Shown one piece after another: positions 50,760 through 58,921 of a stretch of DNA of 64,000 bases. The translations under genes and the position numbers were made by a program. The notes beneath the pieces were generated by a model. That model was not told where the DNA came from, searched no databases, and was given only the letters and a program-made list of their open reading frames with translations. The stretch is taken from NCBI RefSeq assembly GCF_001722335.1, contig NZ_MIHA01000003.1:333094-397093 (forward strand), in the 5' to 3' direction. The number at the start of each line of letters is the position of its first letter. Positions within the stretch are counted from its first letter, which is position 1. Origin of the DNA: Mycolicibacterium flavescens. GTDB lineage: Bacteria > Actinomycetota > Actinomycetes > Mycobacteriales > Mycobacteriaceae.

Positions 50760-51643
50760 TCGATGATGGAGTCGATGAGGCCCCACCGCAGGGCAGTCTC
50801 CGCGTCGACGGCCCGGCCGGACAACACCAGATAGGCGGTGCGCCAGCGGCCGATTCGCCGCGTGACACTCACCGTACCGCCGGCGCCGGGCAGCAAACCG
50901 AGCGTGAGTTCGGGCAGCCCGAACACCGCGTCGGCGCTCGACTGCACACGCCCGCAGAACGCCGCCATCTCGAGCCCGCTGCCCAGCACCCGGCCGTGCA
51001 CCACCGCCCGGCACCGATTCCCCAGTCGCTCAGCGAGTTCCGCGAGCACCAGCGCCGGGCTGTAGCGGGTCCTGGCGAAGTGCGCGCTGGCCGGATCGGC
51101 GAAGCTGCCGAACTCGGCGAGGTCCCCTCCGCTGCAGAACGACGGCCCGTTGCCGGACAACACGACCTCGGTGACCGACGGGTCCAGCCGCGCCACCTCC
51201 AGCGCTTCGAGCAGCGCGGCGCGTGCATCGGTGGAGAACGCGTTGTGCCGCTGGGCGCGGTTGAACCTCACGTGCAGCGTGTCGTCGACCCGTTCGGCCA
51301 CAACGGGTTCCGGTAACACGGGGACCTGCGCAGGCCCGCGCTCGGCGAGCCAGCGCGCGAACTCCGGGCCCGACTGCAGCGTCGAGTACGCCAGCGACTC
51401 GGTGATGACGCCGTTGAACGCCGGGGCCTCGACGTCGGCGGCCCGCAGCACGTCGTCGCAGATTCCGGCGGCATGCGGCCACCGCTCGCACCGTTCGCGC
51501 AGCTCCTCGAGGGCCGCGGAGACCGACGCGACGGTGACCGACCGCGGGTCGTCGGTGTCGTCCTCGGTGAGCGTGAAAGTGGCGTCGTCCGAAGCGGACC
51601 CGACGGCGACGACGATCCCGCCGGCCAGTTCGATCGTGGTCAC
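50756..51643 (-). CDS. Enoyl-CoA hydratase/isomerase-family protein
   Basis: This 295-residue crotonase-superfamily protein has an extra N-terminal region of about 95 residues with low similarity to known folds. The crotonase core follows: RFNRAQRHNAFSTDAR, SGNGPSFCSGGDLAEFGSF and FGLPELTLGLLPGAGGT. The oxyanion hole and an active-site glutamate (PELTLG) are present. It could hydrate or isomerise enoyl-CoA. The start is GTG 51643, overlapping the fadD4 stop by 4 bp, so it is co-translated with fadD4. Confidence 0.85.
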   Translation of the reverse strand: MTTIELAGGIVVAVGSASDDATFTLTEDDTDDPRSVTVASVSAALEELRERCERWPHAAGICDDVLRAADVEAPAFNGVITESLAYSTLQSGPEFARWLAERGPAQVPVLPEPVVAERVDDTLHVRFNRAQRHNAFSTDARAALLEALEVARLDPSVTEVVLSGNGPSFCSGGDLAEFGSFADPASAHFARTRYSPALVLAELAERLGNRCRAVVHGRVLGSGLEMAAFCGRVQSSADAVFGLPELTLGLLPGAGGTVSVTRRIGRWRTAYLVLSGRAVDAETALRWGLIDSIIE

Positions 51644-53160
51644 GAGTACTTCTTGATCAGCTCCTGCTTGTACAGCTTGCCGGTGTCGGTGCGCGGCATC
51701 TGCGGTTCGAACGTCAGCGTGCGCGGACACTTGTAGTGCGCCAGCCGGTCCCGCAGCCAGGCGATCAGCTCGTCGCCGAACTCGGGGGTGGCGTCAGCGG
51801 GGTCGACGGTCTGCACCGCGCCGTGCACCCGCTGGCCCATCTCGTCGTCGGGCACGCCGAACACCGCCGCGTCCAACACCTTCGGGTGCGTCACCAGCAT
51901 GTTCTCGGCTTCCTGCGGGTAGATGTTCACACCGCCCGAGATGATCATGTGGTGCCTGCGGTCGGTCAGGTAGAGGTAGCCCTCCTCGTCGACGTAGCCG
52001 ATGTCGCCGACGGTCATCCAGCCGTGCTTGTTCTGCGCCTTGGCGGTCTTGTCCGGGTCGTTGAGGTACTCGAACGTGTGCCCGCCCTCGAAATAGATCT
52101 CGCCGGGTTCAAAGGGCGGCAGTTCGTTTCCGTCCTCGTCGCAGATGTGCAGGGTGCCGGTCATCGGCTTGCCGACCGAACCCGGGTGTGTGAGCCACTC
52201 CTCGGCGCTGATCAGCGTCGACCCGTGCGCCTCCGAGGAGGCGTAGTACTCGTCGATGATCGGGCCCCACCAGTCGATCATCTGCTTCTTGATCTCCACC
52301 GGACACGGCGCGGCGGCGTGGATGACGCGCTTGAGGCTGGAGACGTCGTACGAATTGCGCACCGAATCCGGCAGTTTGAGCATCCGGGTGAACATCACCG
52401 GCACGAACTGCCCGTGGGTGACACCGTAGCGCTGGATCGCGTCCAACGCGCCCTCGGCGTCGAACTTCTCCATCACGACCGTCGTGTACCCGGCGGCCTG
52501 CACCGTCATCGACCAGACCGACGGGGCCGTGTGGTAGAGCGGCGCCGGGCTCAGATACACCGAATCGGGCTGCATCCACACCGCGACCAGCATCGTCATC
52601 AGCCCGGGGGCTTCGGCCGGCGATAGGTGCGGCAGTTCGCGTTTGATGCCTTTCGGGCGTCCGGTGGTGCCCGACGAGTACTGCAGCAGATCGCCCTCGA
52701 TCTCGTCGGCGATCGGGGTGTCGGGGTGCGCGGCAACGCATTCGGGGTAACGCTGCCAGCCGTCCAAGTCGCCGTCGGCGATGAGCAGCAGCTCCGGCAG
52801 GCCGTTGGGCAGTTCGGCACCGAGACCCTCGAGCGTCTTGCGCAGCGCCGCCGAGCCGATGATGCCCTTGGCGTTGCTGTTGTCGATGATGTAGGCCGCC
52901 TCGGCGGACGTCAGGTGCGTGTTGATCGGGACGTAGTACAGACCGCTGCGCCGCGCCGCCCACATGACGGCGTGCATGTGCTCGTTGTTCTCCATCAGGA
53001 TCGCGACGGTGTCCCCTTCGACGAACCCGTGCCGGCGGAAATGGTGGGCCAGCCGGTTGGCCCGCGCCTCGAGTTCGGCGAACGTCACGGTCGTGCCGCT
53101 CGGATGCATGATGATGGCGGGCTTGTCGGGCGTGGCCTCGGCATGTTCGCGGATCTGCAT
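51640..53160 (-). CDS. fadD4: Acyl-CoA synthetase FadD4
   Basis: This 506-residue ANL-superfamily ligase activates a carboxylic acid with ATP and CoA. Signature segments are YSSGTTGRPKGIKRE (P-loop), PAPLYHTAP, YYASSEAHGS, TVGDIGYVDEEGYLYLTDRR, SGGVNIYPQEAE and the catalytic lysine in TDTGKLYKQEL. Place and orientation match fadD4 (Rv0214, 537 residues; this one is shorter). ATG 53160. A perfect palindrome lies 22 bp upstream. It forms an operon with the hydratase gene and is probably the entry step of the surrounding module. Confidence 0.87.
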   Translation of the reverse strand: MQIREHAEATPDKPAIIMHPSGTTVTFAELEARANRLAHHFRRHGFVEGDTVAILMENNEHMHAVMWAARRSGLYYVPINTHLTSAEAAYIIDNSNAKGIIGSAALRKTLEGLGAELPNGLPELLLIADGDLDGWQRYPECVAAHPDTPIADEIEGDLLQYSSGTTGRPKGIKRELPHLSPAEAPGLMTMLVAVWMQPDSVYLSPAPLYHTAPSVWSMTVQAAGYTTVVMEKFDAEGALDAIQRYGVTHGQFVPVMFTRMLKLPDSVRNSYDVSSLKRVIHAAAPCPVEIKKQMIDWWGPIIDEYYASSEAHGSTLISAEEWLTHPGSVGKPMTGTLHICDEDGNELPPFEPGEIYFEGGHTFEYLNDPDKTAKAQNKHGWMTVGDIGYVDEEGYLYLTDRRHHMIISGGVNIYPQEAENMLVTHPKVLDAAVFGVPDDEMGQRVHGAVQTVDPADATPEFGDELIAWLRDRLAHYKCPRTLTFEPQMPRTDTGKLYKQELIKKYS

Positions 53161-53182
53161 GGGCTGACTGTACTCAAACCGA

Positions 53183-53198
53183 GTTGACAGGTGTCAAC
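53183..53198. promoter_or_regulatory. Perfect palindrome upstream of fadD4
   Basis: GTTGACA-GG-TGTCAAC is a perfect 7-bp inverted repeat with a 2-bp centre, 22 bp upstream of the fadD4 ATG. TTGACA within it could also act as a -35 box. Likely a repressor operator (TetR or GntR type). Confidence 0.6.
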
Positions 53199-53211
53199 AG
53201 TGGTGCGGATT

Positions 53212-54714
53212 CTAGGCGGGCGCGAAGTTCCCGTGGAACCCCTGCGGGATGTGGTGGGTCAGCGCCGCGGTCGCCAGCGGTCCTCTCGCAAGGTCTCTGG
53301 CGTCGAGAATGACCAGCTGTGAGGCGCGCCGGACCGCGTCGTACTCCACCGTCAGCAGCCAGCCGTCGTCCTCGGCGGTGCCGCCCGGGCGCGGGGTGAA
53401 GACCGGCTCGCAGAAGCTGTTGCCCGGGCCGGAAGCGGGGTGGTCCTGCTCGGTCTGATCGGTCAGGTCCAGCTTGCTCACCGTGTCGTAGAACGCGCCG
53501 AGGCGGCGACGGGTGTTGTAGTACGCGAACCGGTGCGCGCGGCCCTCCCGGCCCGGATGGTGTCGCGGGAACTCACACGGGCCGGCGCTCAGCGGCTCGG
53601 ACAGGACCCGGCCGGACGCGGTGACCCGGAACCGCGTGAACTCCGACGGCGCGTCGGACAGCGACGCCGTGTGGAACCGCGCGATCCGTTCGGCCAGCCG
53701 GCCGTCGCCGTAGGTGATGGCGTCGACGACGACGTCGCTGCCGTCGTCGTACGCGTTGCTGAGGTGGAACTGCAGCACCGCCTCGCACTCGACGCGACGG
53801 ATCTGTCCGCCGTCGCGCGGGACGAGCAGGAACTCGCTGCCGCGCTCGGGCCGGTACCGCAGGGTGTCGCCGATGGTCGCGCGCCCGAGCGCCACCGCCA
53901 TCGCGTCCGGGATGAGCGGGGAGACCAGGAACACCAGGTACCGCTCGGTGATCGTGAAGTCGTGCACCATCGCCGTGTACGGCAGCGGCGTCGACCGCAG
54001 GTGCCGCAGTCGTCCGGTGCGGTCGGTGCGGTAGATCCGCAGGTGCGGACGCGGGATCAGCTCGACCCCGAAGTTGTACATCGCGCCGCTGTCCGGGCAG
54101 AAGCTGGGATACGCGGAATAGGTTCCCAGCCAACGAAGTTCGCCCCCGAAGCGGCGCGCCCCGAGGGTTTCGAGGGTGTCGGGGTCGATCTCGTGCGGCG
54201 GTCCGCCCTCCCACAGCGCGAAGAGGCGACCGGCGTGCTTGACGACGTTGGTGTTGGCCAGGTTCGGCGGGACGCGACCGATGTTCTTGCGCCACCCGCC
54301 GGGCGCCGCGGTGCCCATGTGGCTCACCGAGCCCTTGCCGCGGAAGTGGTTCGTGCGCACGTACCGGTTGCGGTAGTGCACACCGGACCCGTCGATCGTG
54401 AACGCCGACAGCATGCCGTCGCCGTCGAACAGATGGTGCAGCGGGCGGCCGGTGTAGTCCTCCCAGCGCCCGGGGCCGTCGCGGTACAGGGTGCCGCGCA
54501 GTTCGGCGGGGATCGTTCCGTCGATCTCGTCGATGCGGTAGTCGTGCTCGACGGGTTGCGGCTCGCTGACGCCGAGGCTGCTCAGATCCTCGGCCCCCAG
54601 CTCTGACAGCTCCGCATGGCGGGCCTCGCGTTCGTCGTCGGGCAGGGAGTCGAGATAGCGGCGCAACCCGGGGAACGGGCTCAGATCCACCGTGGGTTCG
54701 AGCGATGCGGTCAC
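53212..54714 (-). CDS. Carotenoid oxygenase (RPE65/CCO family), atypical iron site
   Basis: This 500-residue seven-bladed propeller protein belongs to the carotenoid cleavage oxygenase family, which uses a four-histidine non-haem iron to cleave double bonds in carotenoids or stilbenes. Three ligand histidines are in place: H251 (AMVHDFTIT), H317 (LQFHLSNAY) and H494 (QGFHGNF). The first, normally in an A-H-P segment, is replaced: the aligned stretch reads TYSAYPSFCPDSG, with Tyr at 202. The enzyme may be inactive, use another ligand, or have a new chemistry. The start is GTG 54714. It is divergent from a TetR gene across a long operator. Confidence 0.88.
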   Translation of the reverse strand: MTASLEPTVDLSPFPGLRRYLDSLPDDEREARHAELSELGAEDLSSLGVSEPQPVEHDYRIDEIDGTIPAELRGTLYRDGPGRWEDYTGRPLHHLFDGDGMLSAFTIDGSGVHYRNRYVRTNHFRGKGSVSHMGTAAPGGWRKNIGRVPPNLANTNVVKHAGRLFALWEGGPPHEIDPDTLETLGARRFGGELRWLGTYSAYPSFCPDSGAMYNFGVELIPRPHLRIYRTDRTGRLRHLRSTPLPYTAMVHDFTITERYLVFLVSPLIPDAMAVALGRATIGDTLRYRPERGSEFLLVPRDGGQIRRVECEAVLQFHLSNAYDDGSDVVVDAITYGDGRLAERIARFHTASLSDAPSEFTRFRVTASGRVLSEPLSAGPCEFPRHHPGREGRAHRFAYYNTRRRLGAFYDTVSKLDLTDQTEQDHPASGPGNSFCEPVFTPRPGGTAEDDGWLLTVEYDAVRRASQLVILDARDLARGPLATAALTHHIPQGFHGNFAPA

Positions 54715-54726
54715 GCCGGTTCTCCT

Positions 54727-54758
54727 AACTGAGACTAGATGTCAAATTAGTCTCAGTT
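54727..54758. promoter_or_regulatory. Long TetR-type operator (11-bp arms)
   Basis: AACTGAGACTA (54727-54737) and TAGTCTCAGTT (54748-54758) are perfect inverted arms around GATGTCAAAT. The site sits 13 bp upstream of the carotenoid-oxygenase GTG and 30 bp upstream of the TetR ATG, so the regulator can repress both. Confidence 0.75.
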
Positions 54759-54787
54759 GGGCCTGTGGGTCAACGGCGTCGGTAACA

Positions 54788-55354
54788 ATGCCGGTGATGC
54801 CCTTCACCCGGTCGTACGACGCGCTGCTGCAATCGGCGCTGGACCTCATCGCCGAGCGCGGCGTCGACACGCTGACGTTGAGCCAGGTCGCCGAGCACGC
54901 GCGCGTGTCCCGCGCGACGGCGTACCGGGAGTTCGGCGACAAGGACGGGCTGATCAGCGCCGTCGCCGCCCACGAGATCGGCCTCATGCTCGCCGCGGTG
55001 CAGGCCGACGTCGACACCTCGGCCGCGCCGGCCGATCTGGTGGCTTCGGTGGTGGTGTCGGCGCTGCGGTATCTGCGCGGCCACGCCGCGTTCACCTACG
55101 TCCGCGATCACGAGCCGCACCGGCTGCTGCACGCCGTGCTGTCGATCGGGGACTCGCGGATGGACCTCGTGCAGACCGTCGCGAGCGTGGTGACACCGAC
55201 CGCCGTCGTCGACGAGAGCCAACTGCGGGTGAGCGTCGTTCAGGCCGCCGAGCTGATGGTGCGCGCGGTGCTGTCGCACACGCTGATCGAGTACAGCACG
55301 CTGTCCGACGAGGAGGTCGGCGCGGCCGTCGCGCACGCGGTCATCGCCGGCTGA
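54788..55354 (+). CDS. TetR family regulator of the carotenoid-oxygenase gene
   Basis: This 188-residue TetR protein has its helix-turn-helix at residues 10-55 (ALDLIAERGVDTLTLSQVAEHARVSRATAYREFGDKDGLISAV) and a helical ligand domain behind. ATG 54788 is used; ATG 54797 is possible, and a longer in-frame extension would run through the operator. It is divergent from the carotenoid oxygenase gene across an 11-bp-arm palindrome, which makes it a likely local repressor of that gene and of itself. Ligand unknown. Confidence 0.88.
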   Translation: MPVMPFTRSYDALLQSALDLIAERGVDTLTLSQVAEHARVSRATAYREFGDKDGLISAVAAHEIGLMLAAVQADVDTSAAPADLVASVVVSALRYLRGHAAFTYVRDHEPHRLLHAVLSIGDSRMDLVQTVASVVTPTAVVDESQLRVSVVQAAELMVRAVLSHTLIEYSTLSDEEVGAAVAHAVIAG

Positions 55355-55364
55355 CGGCCGCGAA

Positions 55365-55414
55365 CAGACGCACAATGCCCCAAATCCGGGAGGAAATGGG
55401 GCATTTCGCGTCTG
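55365..55414. terminator. Intergenic dyad between the TetR gene and pckA
   Basis: CAGACGCACAATGCCCCA (55365-55382) pairs with TGGGGCATTTCGCGTCTG (55397-55414) at 16 of 18 positions. It shares the CAGACGC core and the GCGTCTGCTCGGC flank with the dyad at 5932-5985. It lies between two convergent genes and probably terminates both. Confidence 0.65.
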
Positions 55415-55416
55415 CT

Positions 55417-55447
55417 CGGCAGAGAAAGTTGCGCGGCAGAGAAAGTT
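55417..55447. repeat. 17-bp tandem duplication at the pckA 3' end
   Basis: CGGCAGAGAAAGTT occurs at 55417-55430 and 55434-55447, a 17-bp period. The second copy reaches into the pckA stop codon (55446-55448). Recent slippage is likely. Confidence 0.8.
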
Positions 55448-57269
55448 ACTCGGCGTCGAGGCGGTGCTTGAGCGCGTCGAACTCGTCCTTGATGCCGGTC
55501 GGCAGCTTCTCGCCGACGAACTCGAACCACTCCTCGATCAGCGGGACCTCCTGGCGCCACTCGTCGACGTTGACCGCCAGCGCGGCCTCGACGTCAGCGG
55601 GGTCGGCGTCGAGGCCGGACAGGTCCAGGTCCTCGGCGGTGGGCACGGTGCCGATCGGGGTGGTGCGGCCGCCGGCGCGCTGCTCGATCCGGTCGATGAC
55701 CCACTTCATCACGCGGCTGTTCTCGCCGAAGCCCGGCCACAGGAAGCGGCCGTCGTCGCCGCGGCGGAACCAGTTGACGAAGAAGATCTTCGGCATCTGC
55801 GACTCGTCGGACTGCTTGCCGATGTTGATCCAGTGCGCGAAGTAGTCGCCGACGTTGTAGCCCAGGAACGGCAGCATGGCCATCGGGTCGCGGCGCACCG
55901 TGCCGACCTTGCCCTCGGCGGCGGCGGTCTGCTCGGAGCCCATCGTGGCGCCCAGGAACACGCCGTGCTGCCAGTCGCGGGCCTCGGTCACCAACGGAAC
56001 CGTGGTCTTGCGGCGGGCGCCGAACAGGATCGCCGAGATCGGCACACCCTGCGGGTCGTCCCACTCGGGCGCCAGCGTCGGGCACTGCGACATCGGGGTG
56101 CAGTAGCGCGAGTTCGGGTGCGCGGCTTTCTCACCGGACTCGGGGGTCCAGTCGCGGCCCTTCCAGTCGATCAGGTGCTGCGGGTCGCCCTCGAGGTCCT
56201 CCCACCACACGTCGTTGTCGTCGGTGAGCGCGACGTTGGTGAACACGGTGTTGCCGGCCTCGATGGTCTTCATCGCGTTCGGGTTGGACTTCCAGTTGGT
56301 GCCCGGCGCGACGCCGAAGAAGCCGAACTCGGGGTTGACCGCGTAGAGGCGGCCGTCCTTGCCGAACCGCATCCAGGCGATGTCGTCGCCGACGGTCTCG
56401 GCGCGCCAGCCCGGGATCGTGGGCTGCAGCATCGCGAGGTTGGTCTTACCGCACGCCGACGGGAACGCCGCGGCCACGAAGTACGACTTGTTCTCGGGGG
56501 AGATCAGCTTGAGGATCAGCATGTGCTCGGCGAGCCAGCCCTCGTCGTGGGCCATCGCCGAGGCGATGCGCAGCGAGTAGCACTTCTTGCCCAGCAGCGC
56601 GTTGCCGCCGTAACCCGAACCGTAGCTCCAGATTTCGCGGGTCTCCGGGAAGTGGCTGATGTACTTGGTGTCGTTGCAGGGCCAGGGCACGTCCTTCTGG
56701 CCCGGCTCCAGCGGCGCGCCGATCGAGTGCAGCGCCTTGACGAAGAAGCCGTCGGTGCCCATCTTGTCGAGCGCGGCCTTGCCCATGCGGGTCATGGTGC
56801 GCATCGAGACGACGACGTACTCGGAGTCGGTGAGCTCCACACCCAGCTTGGGGTCCTCGGCGCCGAGCGGGCCCATGCAGAACGGCACCACGTACATGGT
56901 GCGCCCGCGCATACAGCCGCGGTACAGCTCGGTCATGGTCTCGCGCATCTCGGCGGGCGCCATCCAGTTGTTGGTGGGGCCGGCGTCGATCTCGTTCTCG
57001 GTGCAGATGTAGGTGCGGGACTCGACACGGGCCACGTCGGAGGGGTCGGACAGCGCGAGGTACGAGTTCGGCTTCTTCTCGTCATCGAGGCGCTTGAAGG
57101 TGCCGGCGGCGACGAGCTGCTCGCACAGGCGGGCGTTCTCCTCGTCAGAGCCGTCCGCGAACACCACGCGGTCGGGCTGCGTCAGCTCGGCGACCTCTTG
57201 AACCCAGGCGAGCAGACCCTTGTGCTTCGTCGGTGCGGTGTCCAAACCGGGGATGGTCGCTGCGGTCAT
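55446..57269 (-). CDS. pckA: Phosphoenolpyruvate carboxykinase (GTP)
   Basis: This 607-residue enzyme converts oxaloacetate and GTP to phosphoenolpyruvate, CO2 and GDP. It is the first step of gluconeogenesis and is essential for growth on fatty acids and cholesterol in M. tuberculosis (Rv0211, 606 residues). The kinase P-loop is [14 protein letters not shown]. The GTP-type enzyme is shown by overall alignment and by PFCMGPLG near residue 130. ATG 57269 has an AGGAG-like stretch upstream. A 200-bp leader separates it from the next gene and carries a hairpin. Its 3' end is next to a small tandem duplication. Confidence 0.96.
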   Translation of the reverse strand: MTAATIPGLDTAPTKHKGLLAWVQEVAELTQPDRVVFADGSDEENARLCEQLVAAGTFKRLDDEKKPNSYLALSDPSDVARVESRTYICTENEIDAGPTNNWMAPAEMRETMTELYRGCMRGRTMYVVPFCMGPLGAEDPKLGVELTDSEYVVVSMRTMTRMGKAALDKMGTDGFFVKALHSIGAPLEPGQKDVPWPCNDTKYISHFPETREIWSYGSGYGGNALLGKKCYSLRIASAMAHDEGWLAEHMLILKLISPENKSYFVAAAFPSACGKTNLAMLQPTIPGWRAETVGDDIAWMRFGKDGRLYAVNPEFGFFGVAPGTNWKSNPNAMKTIEAGNTVFTNVALTDDNDVWWEDLEGDPQHLIDWKGRDWTPESGEKAAHPNSRYCTPMSQCPTLAPEWDDPQGVPISAILFGARRKTTVPLVTEARDWQHGVFLGATMGSEQTAAAEGKVGTVRRDPMAMLPFLGYNVGDYFAHWINIGKQSDESQMPKIFFVNWFRRGDDGRFLWPGFGENSRVMKWVIDRIEQRAGGRTTPIGTVPTAEDLDLSGLDADPADVEAALAVNVDEWRQEVPLIEEWFEFVGEKLPTGIKDEFDALKHRLDAE

Positions 57270-57469
57270 GAAACTCTCCTGTGTCTGTTGCTGCCAGGAC
57301 CCAAGGCTCCGTATGCGCCACTCAGACAGGAAGTCGGCGGCGCTGCGTTCCTTATCAAGAGGTTAACGCGGGTGAGATACCCGCGGGGACCCGGGATCAT
57401 GTCCGATCACTCACAGGAACGATTCAGAAGAGGTTTTTTCGGCCGTTCGACCGACCAGGTGCCGAAGTG
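57270..57469. promoter_or_regulatory. pckA leader with hairpin
   Basis: The 200-bp region between pckA and the GTPase-like gene (both minus) has no gene. CGCGGGT-GAGAT-ACCCGCG (57367-57385) is a perfect 7-bp inverted repeat about 98 bp upstream of the pckA ATG. It may be an operator or the terminator stem of the upstream gene. The nearby CTTATCAAGAGG resembles the start of a SAM riboswitch but the rest is missing. Confidence 0.4.
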
Positions 57470-58921
57470 TCAGCCAGGTGCGCCTCCGGATTTGCCGGTG
57501 CGGACCGCGTCGAGCACCCGCTGCAACGACGGTAACCGGTGGTCGCGTTCGCTGGCCGCACGTGCGGTCTCCACCGCATGTCGGCGCAGTTCGGCGTCGA
57601 TCTCGGCGATCCGGGCCCGCGCGGCCTGCGCCTCCCGCTCGTCGCGGGCCGCCGATTCGGCGGTCAGCGCGCTCTCGGCGTCCAGCACCCGGGTGGCGAC
57701 CCGTTCCTCGAGCGTCGCCCGCAGCGCGCTGAACACCTCGGACACCCAGCGGTCCAGTGCGGAGCGGTCGTGCAGCAGGCCGCGGATGCCCACCACCCAC
57801 ACGGTCACCGCCAGCCCCACCGCCGCGCCGACCGCCAGGCCCGCGACCGTCAGGCCGGGGGCCAGACCGGCGAACAGCCGGGTCACCATCAGCGCCACCC
57901 CCAGCCCGAACCCGGCGCCGAGCACCGTCGTCAGCTGGGTTTCCAGGCGCCGGGACTTCAGCGGAGGCGGATCGATGACGGGGTTCGCCGCCGGCGCGGT
58001 GGGCGGCGGTGGGGCGGGCATCTGCAGCTGAGCCGCCGCGTCGGCCACCTGCGCGGTGATGCCGTCCTCCACTTCGGCGACGACGTCGGCCGCGCGCCCG
58101 CGCACGTGTGCCTCGAACCCGCCGAGCGCTCGCCGGCCCAGCTTCGACGCGTCGTCGGCCAGTTCGGCGCGCACCGACGTGCAGCGGTTGCGCGCGAAGT
58201 AGCCGAGTTGGACGCGCGCCTGCTGGATCTGGGTGCGCAGCGCGATGGTGTGCTCGGTCTTGGCCGCCCGGCGACCGCGCATGACCTCGTCGCGGGCCTC
58301 GTGCAACGCCGACACCCGCGCCCGCCGCCCGGCCCCCGCACCGTCGGCGGTGTAGCGGTCGATCAACTGCTCGATGCGGGTCTCCCACGCGCGCAACCGG
58401 TTTCGCCGCACCAGGTCGGGATCGGCGAGCCGTTGACGGAGCAGGTCGACGAGCTCGTCGACCCGCGGCTCGCCCAGGTCCGGCGCCGCCGCCGTCCCCA
58501 CCCACGGCACCCGCGCGTAGCGCTGCGACCAGCGGGCCAGCACGTCGCGGTCGGCGGCCAGCACGTCGCGCCAGTCGCGGTGGGTGTCGATCTTGGCGAC
58601 CACCCCGATCACCAGGTCGGTGTGGCGGCTGACCAGATCGACCAGCTCGCAGTCGGATTCGGTCAGCGGGGTCACCGCCGAGACCACGAACACCACCGCG
58701 GCCGGGGCGTCGCCGGCGGCGAGTTCGTCGGCTTCGACGACGGTGTGTTCGGGCATCCGTTCGCGCAGCGCGGCGACCAGGCTGGTGCTGCCGGCCAGCC
58801 ACGGGCCGGTCACCAGCACGACGTCACGCGCGCGCACCGCGGGCGGGCTCAGGTCCGGTTCGACGGCGGCGACCACGGCGTCGGCCGCCGCAATCTGCTC
58901 GGCGACCGTGCGGTCCACCAC
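57470..58921 (-). CDS. Dynamin-like GTPase-related membrane protein, Rv0210-like
   Basis: This 483-residue protein has a GTPase-like N-terminal domain (about 30-190). The P-loop position reads GPWLAGSTS (G40-S48): the usual lysine is Ser46. AKIDTHRDW stands at the G4 position. A helical region follows, then a hydrophobic hairpin (VLGAGFGLGVALMVT ... GAAVGLAVTVWVVGI) at about 355-400 and a C-terminal helical region rich in Ala, Glu and Arg. The architecture recalls bacterial dynamin-like proteins (IniA type). The start is GTG 58921 or 58918, overlapping the stop of the next gene. Matches Rv0210 in place. Membrane remodelling is an inference. Confidence 0.75.
   Translation of the reverse strand: MVDRTVAEQIAAADAVVAAVEPDLSPPAVRARDVVLVTGPWLAGSTSLVAALRERMPEHTVVEADELAAGDAPAAVVFVVSAVTPLTESDCELVDLVSRHTDLVIGVVAKIDTHRDWRDVLAADRDVLARWSQRYARVPWVGTAAAPDLGEPRVDELVDLLRQRLADPDLVRRNRLRAWETRIEQLIDRYTADGAGAGRRARVSALHEARDEVMRGRRAAKTEHTIALRTQIQQARVQLGYFARNRCTSVRAELADDASKLGRRALGGFEAHVRGRAADVVAEVEDGITAQVADAAAQLQMPAPPPPTAPAANPVIDPPPLKSRRLETQLTTVLGAGFGLGVALMVTRLFAGLAPGLTVAGLAVGAAVGLAVTVWVVGIRGLLHDRSALDRWVSEVFSALRATLEERVATRVLDAESALTAESAARDEREAQAARARIAEIDAELRRHAVETARAASERDHRLPSLQRVLDAVRTGKSGGAPG

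Noticed and set aside
57350..57400. SAM-riboswitch-like CTTATCAAGAGG
   Set aside because: Only the first conserved stretch is present, on the strand with no downstream gene. No other core elements follow.
55464..58031. An 855-codon forward frame across pckA and the GTPase-like gene
   Set aside because: It runs antisense through two well-supported genes and their intergenic gap, with shadow-type composition.
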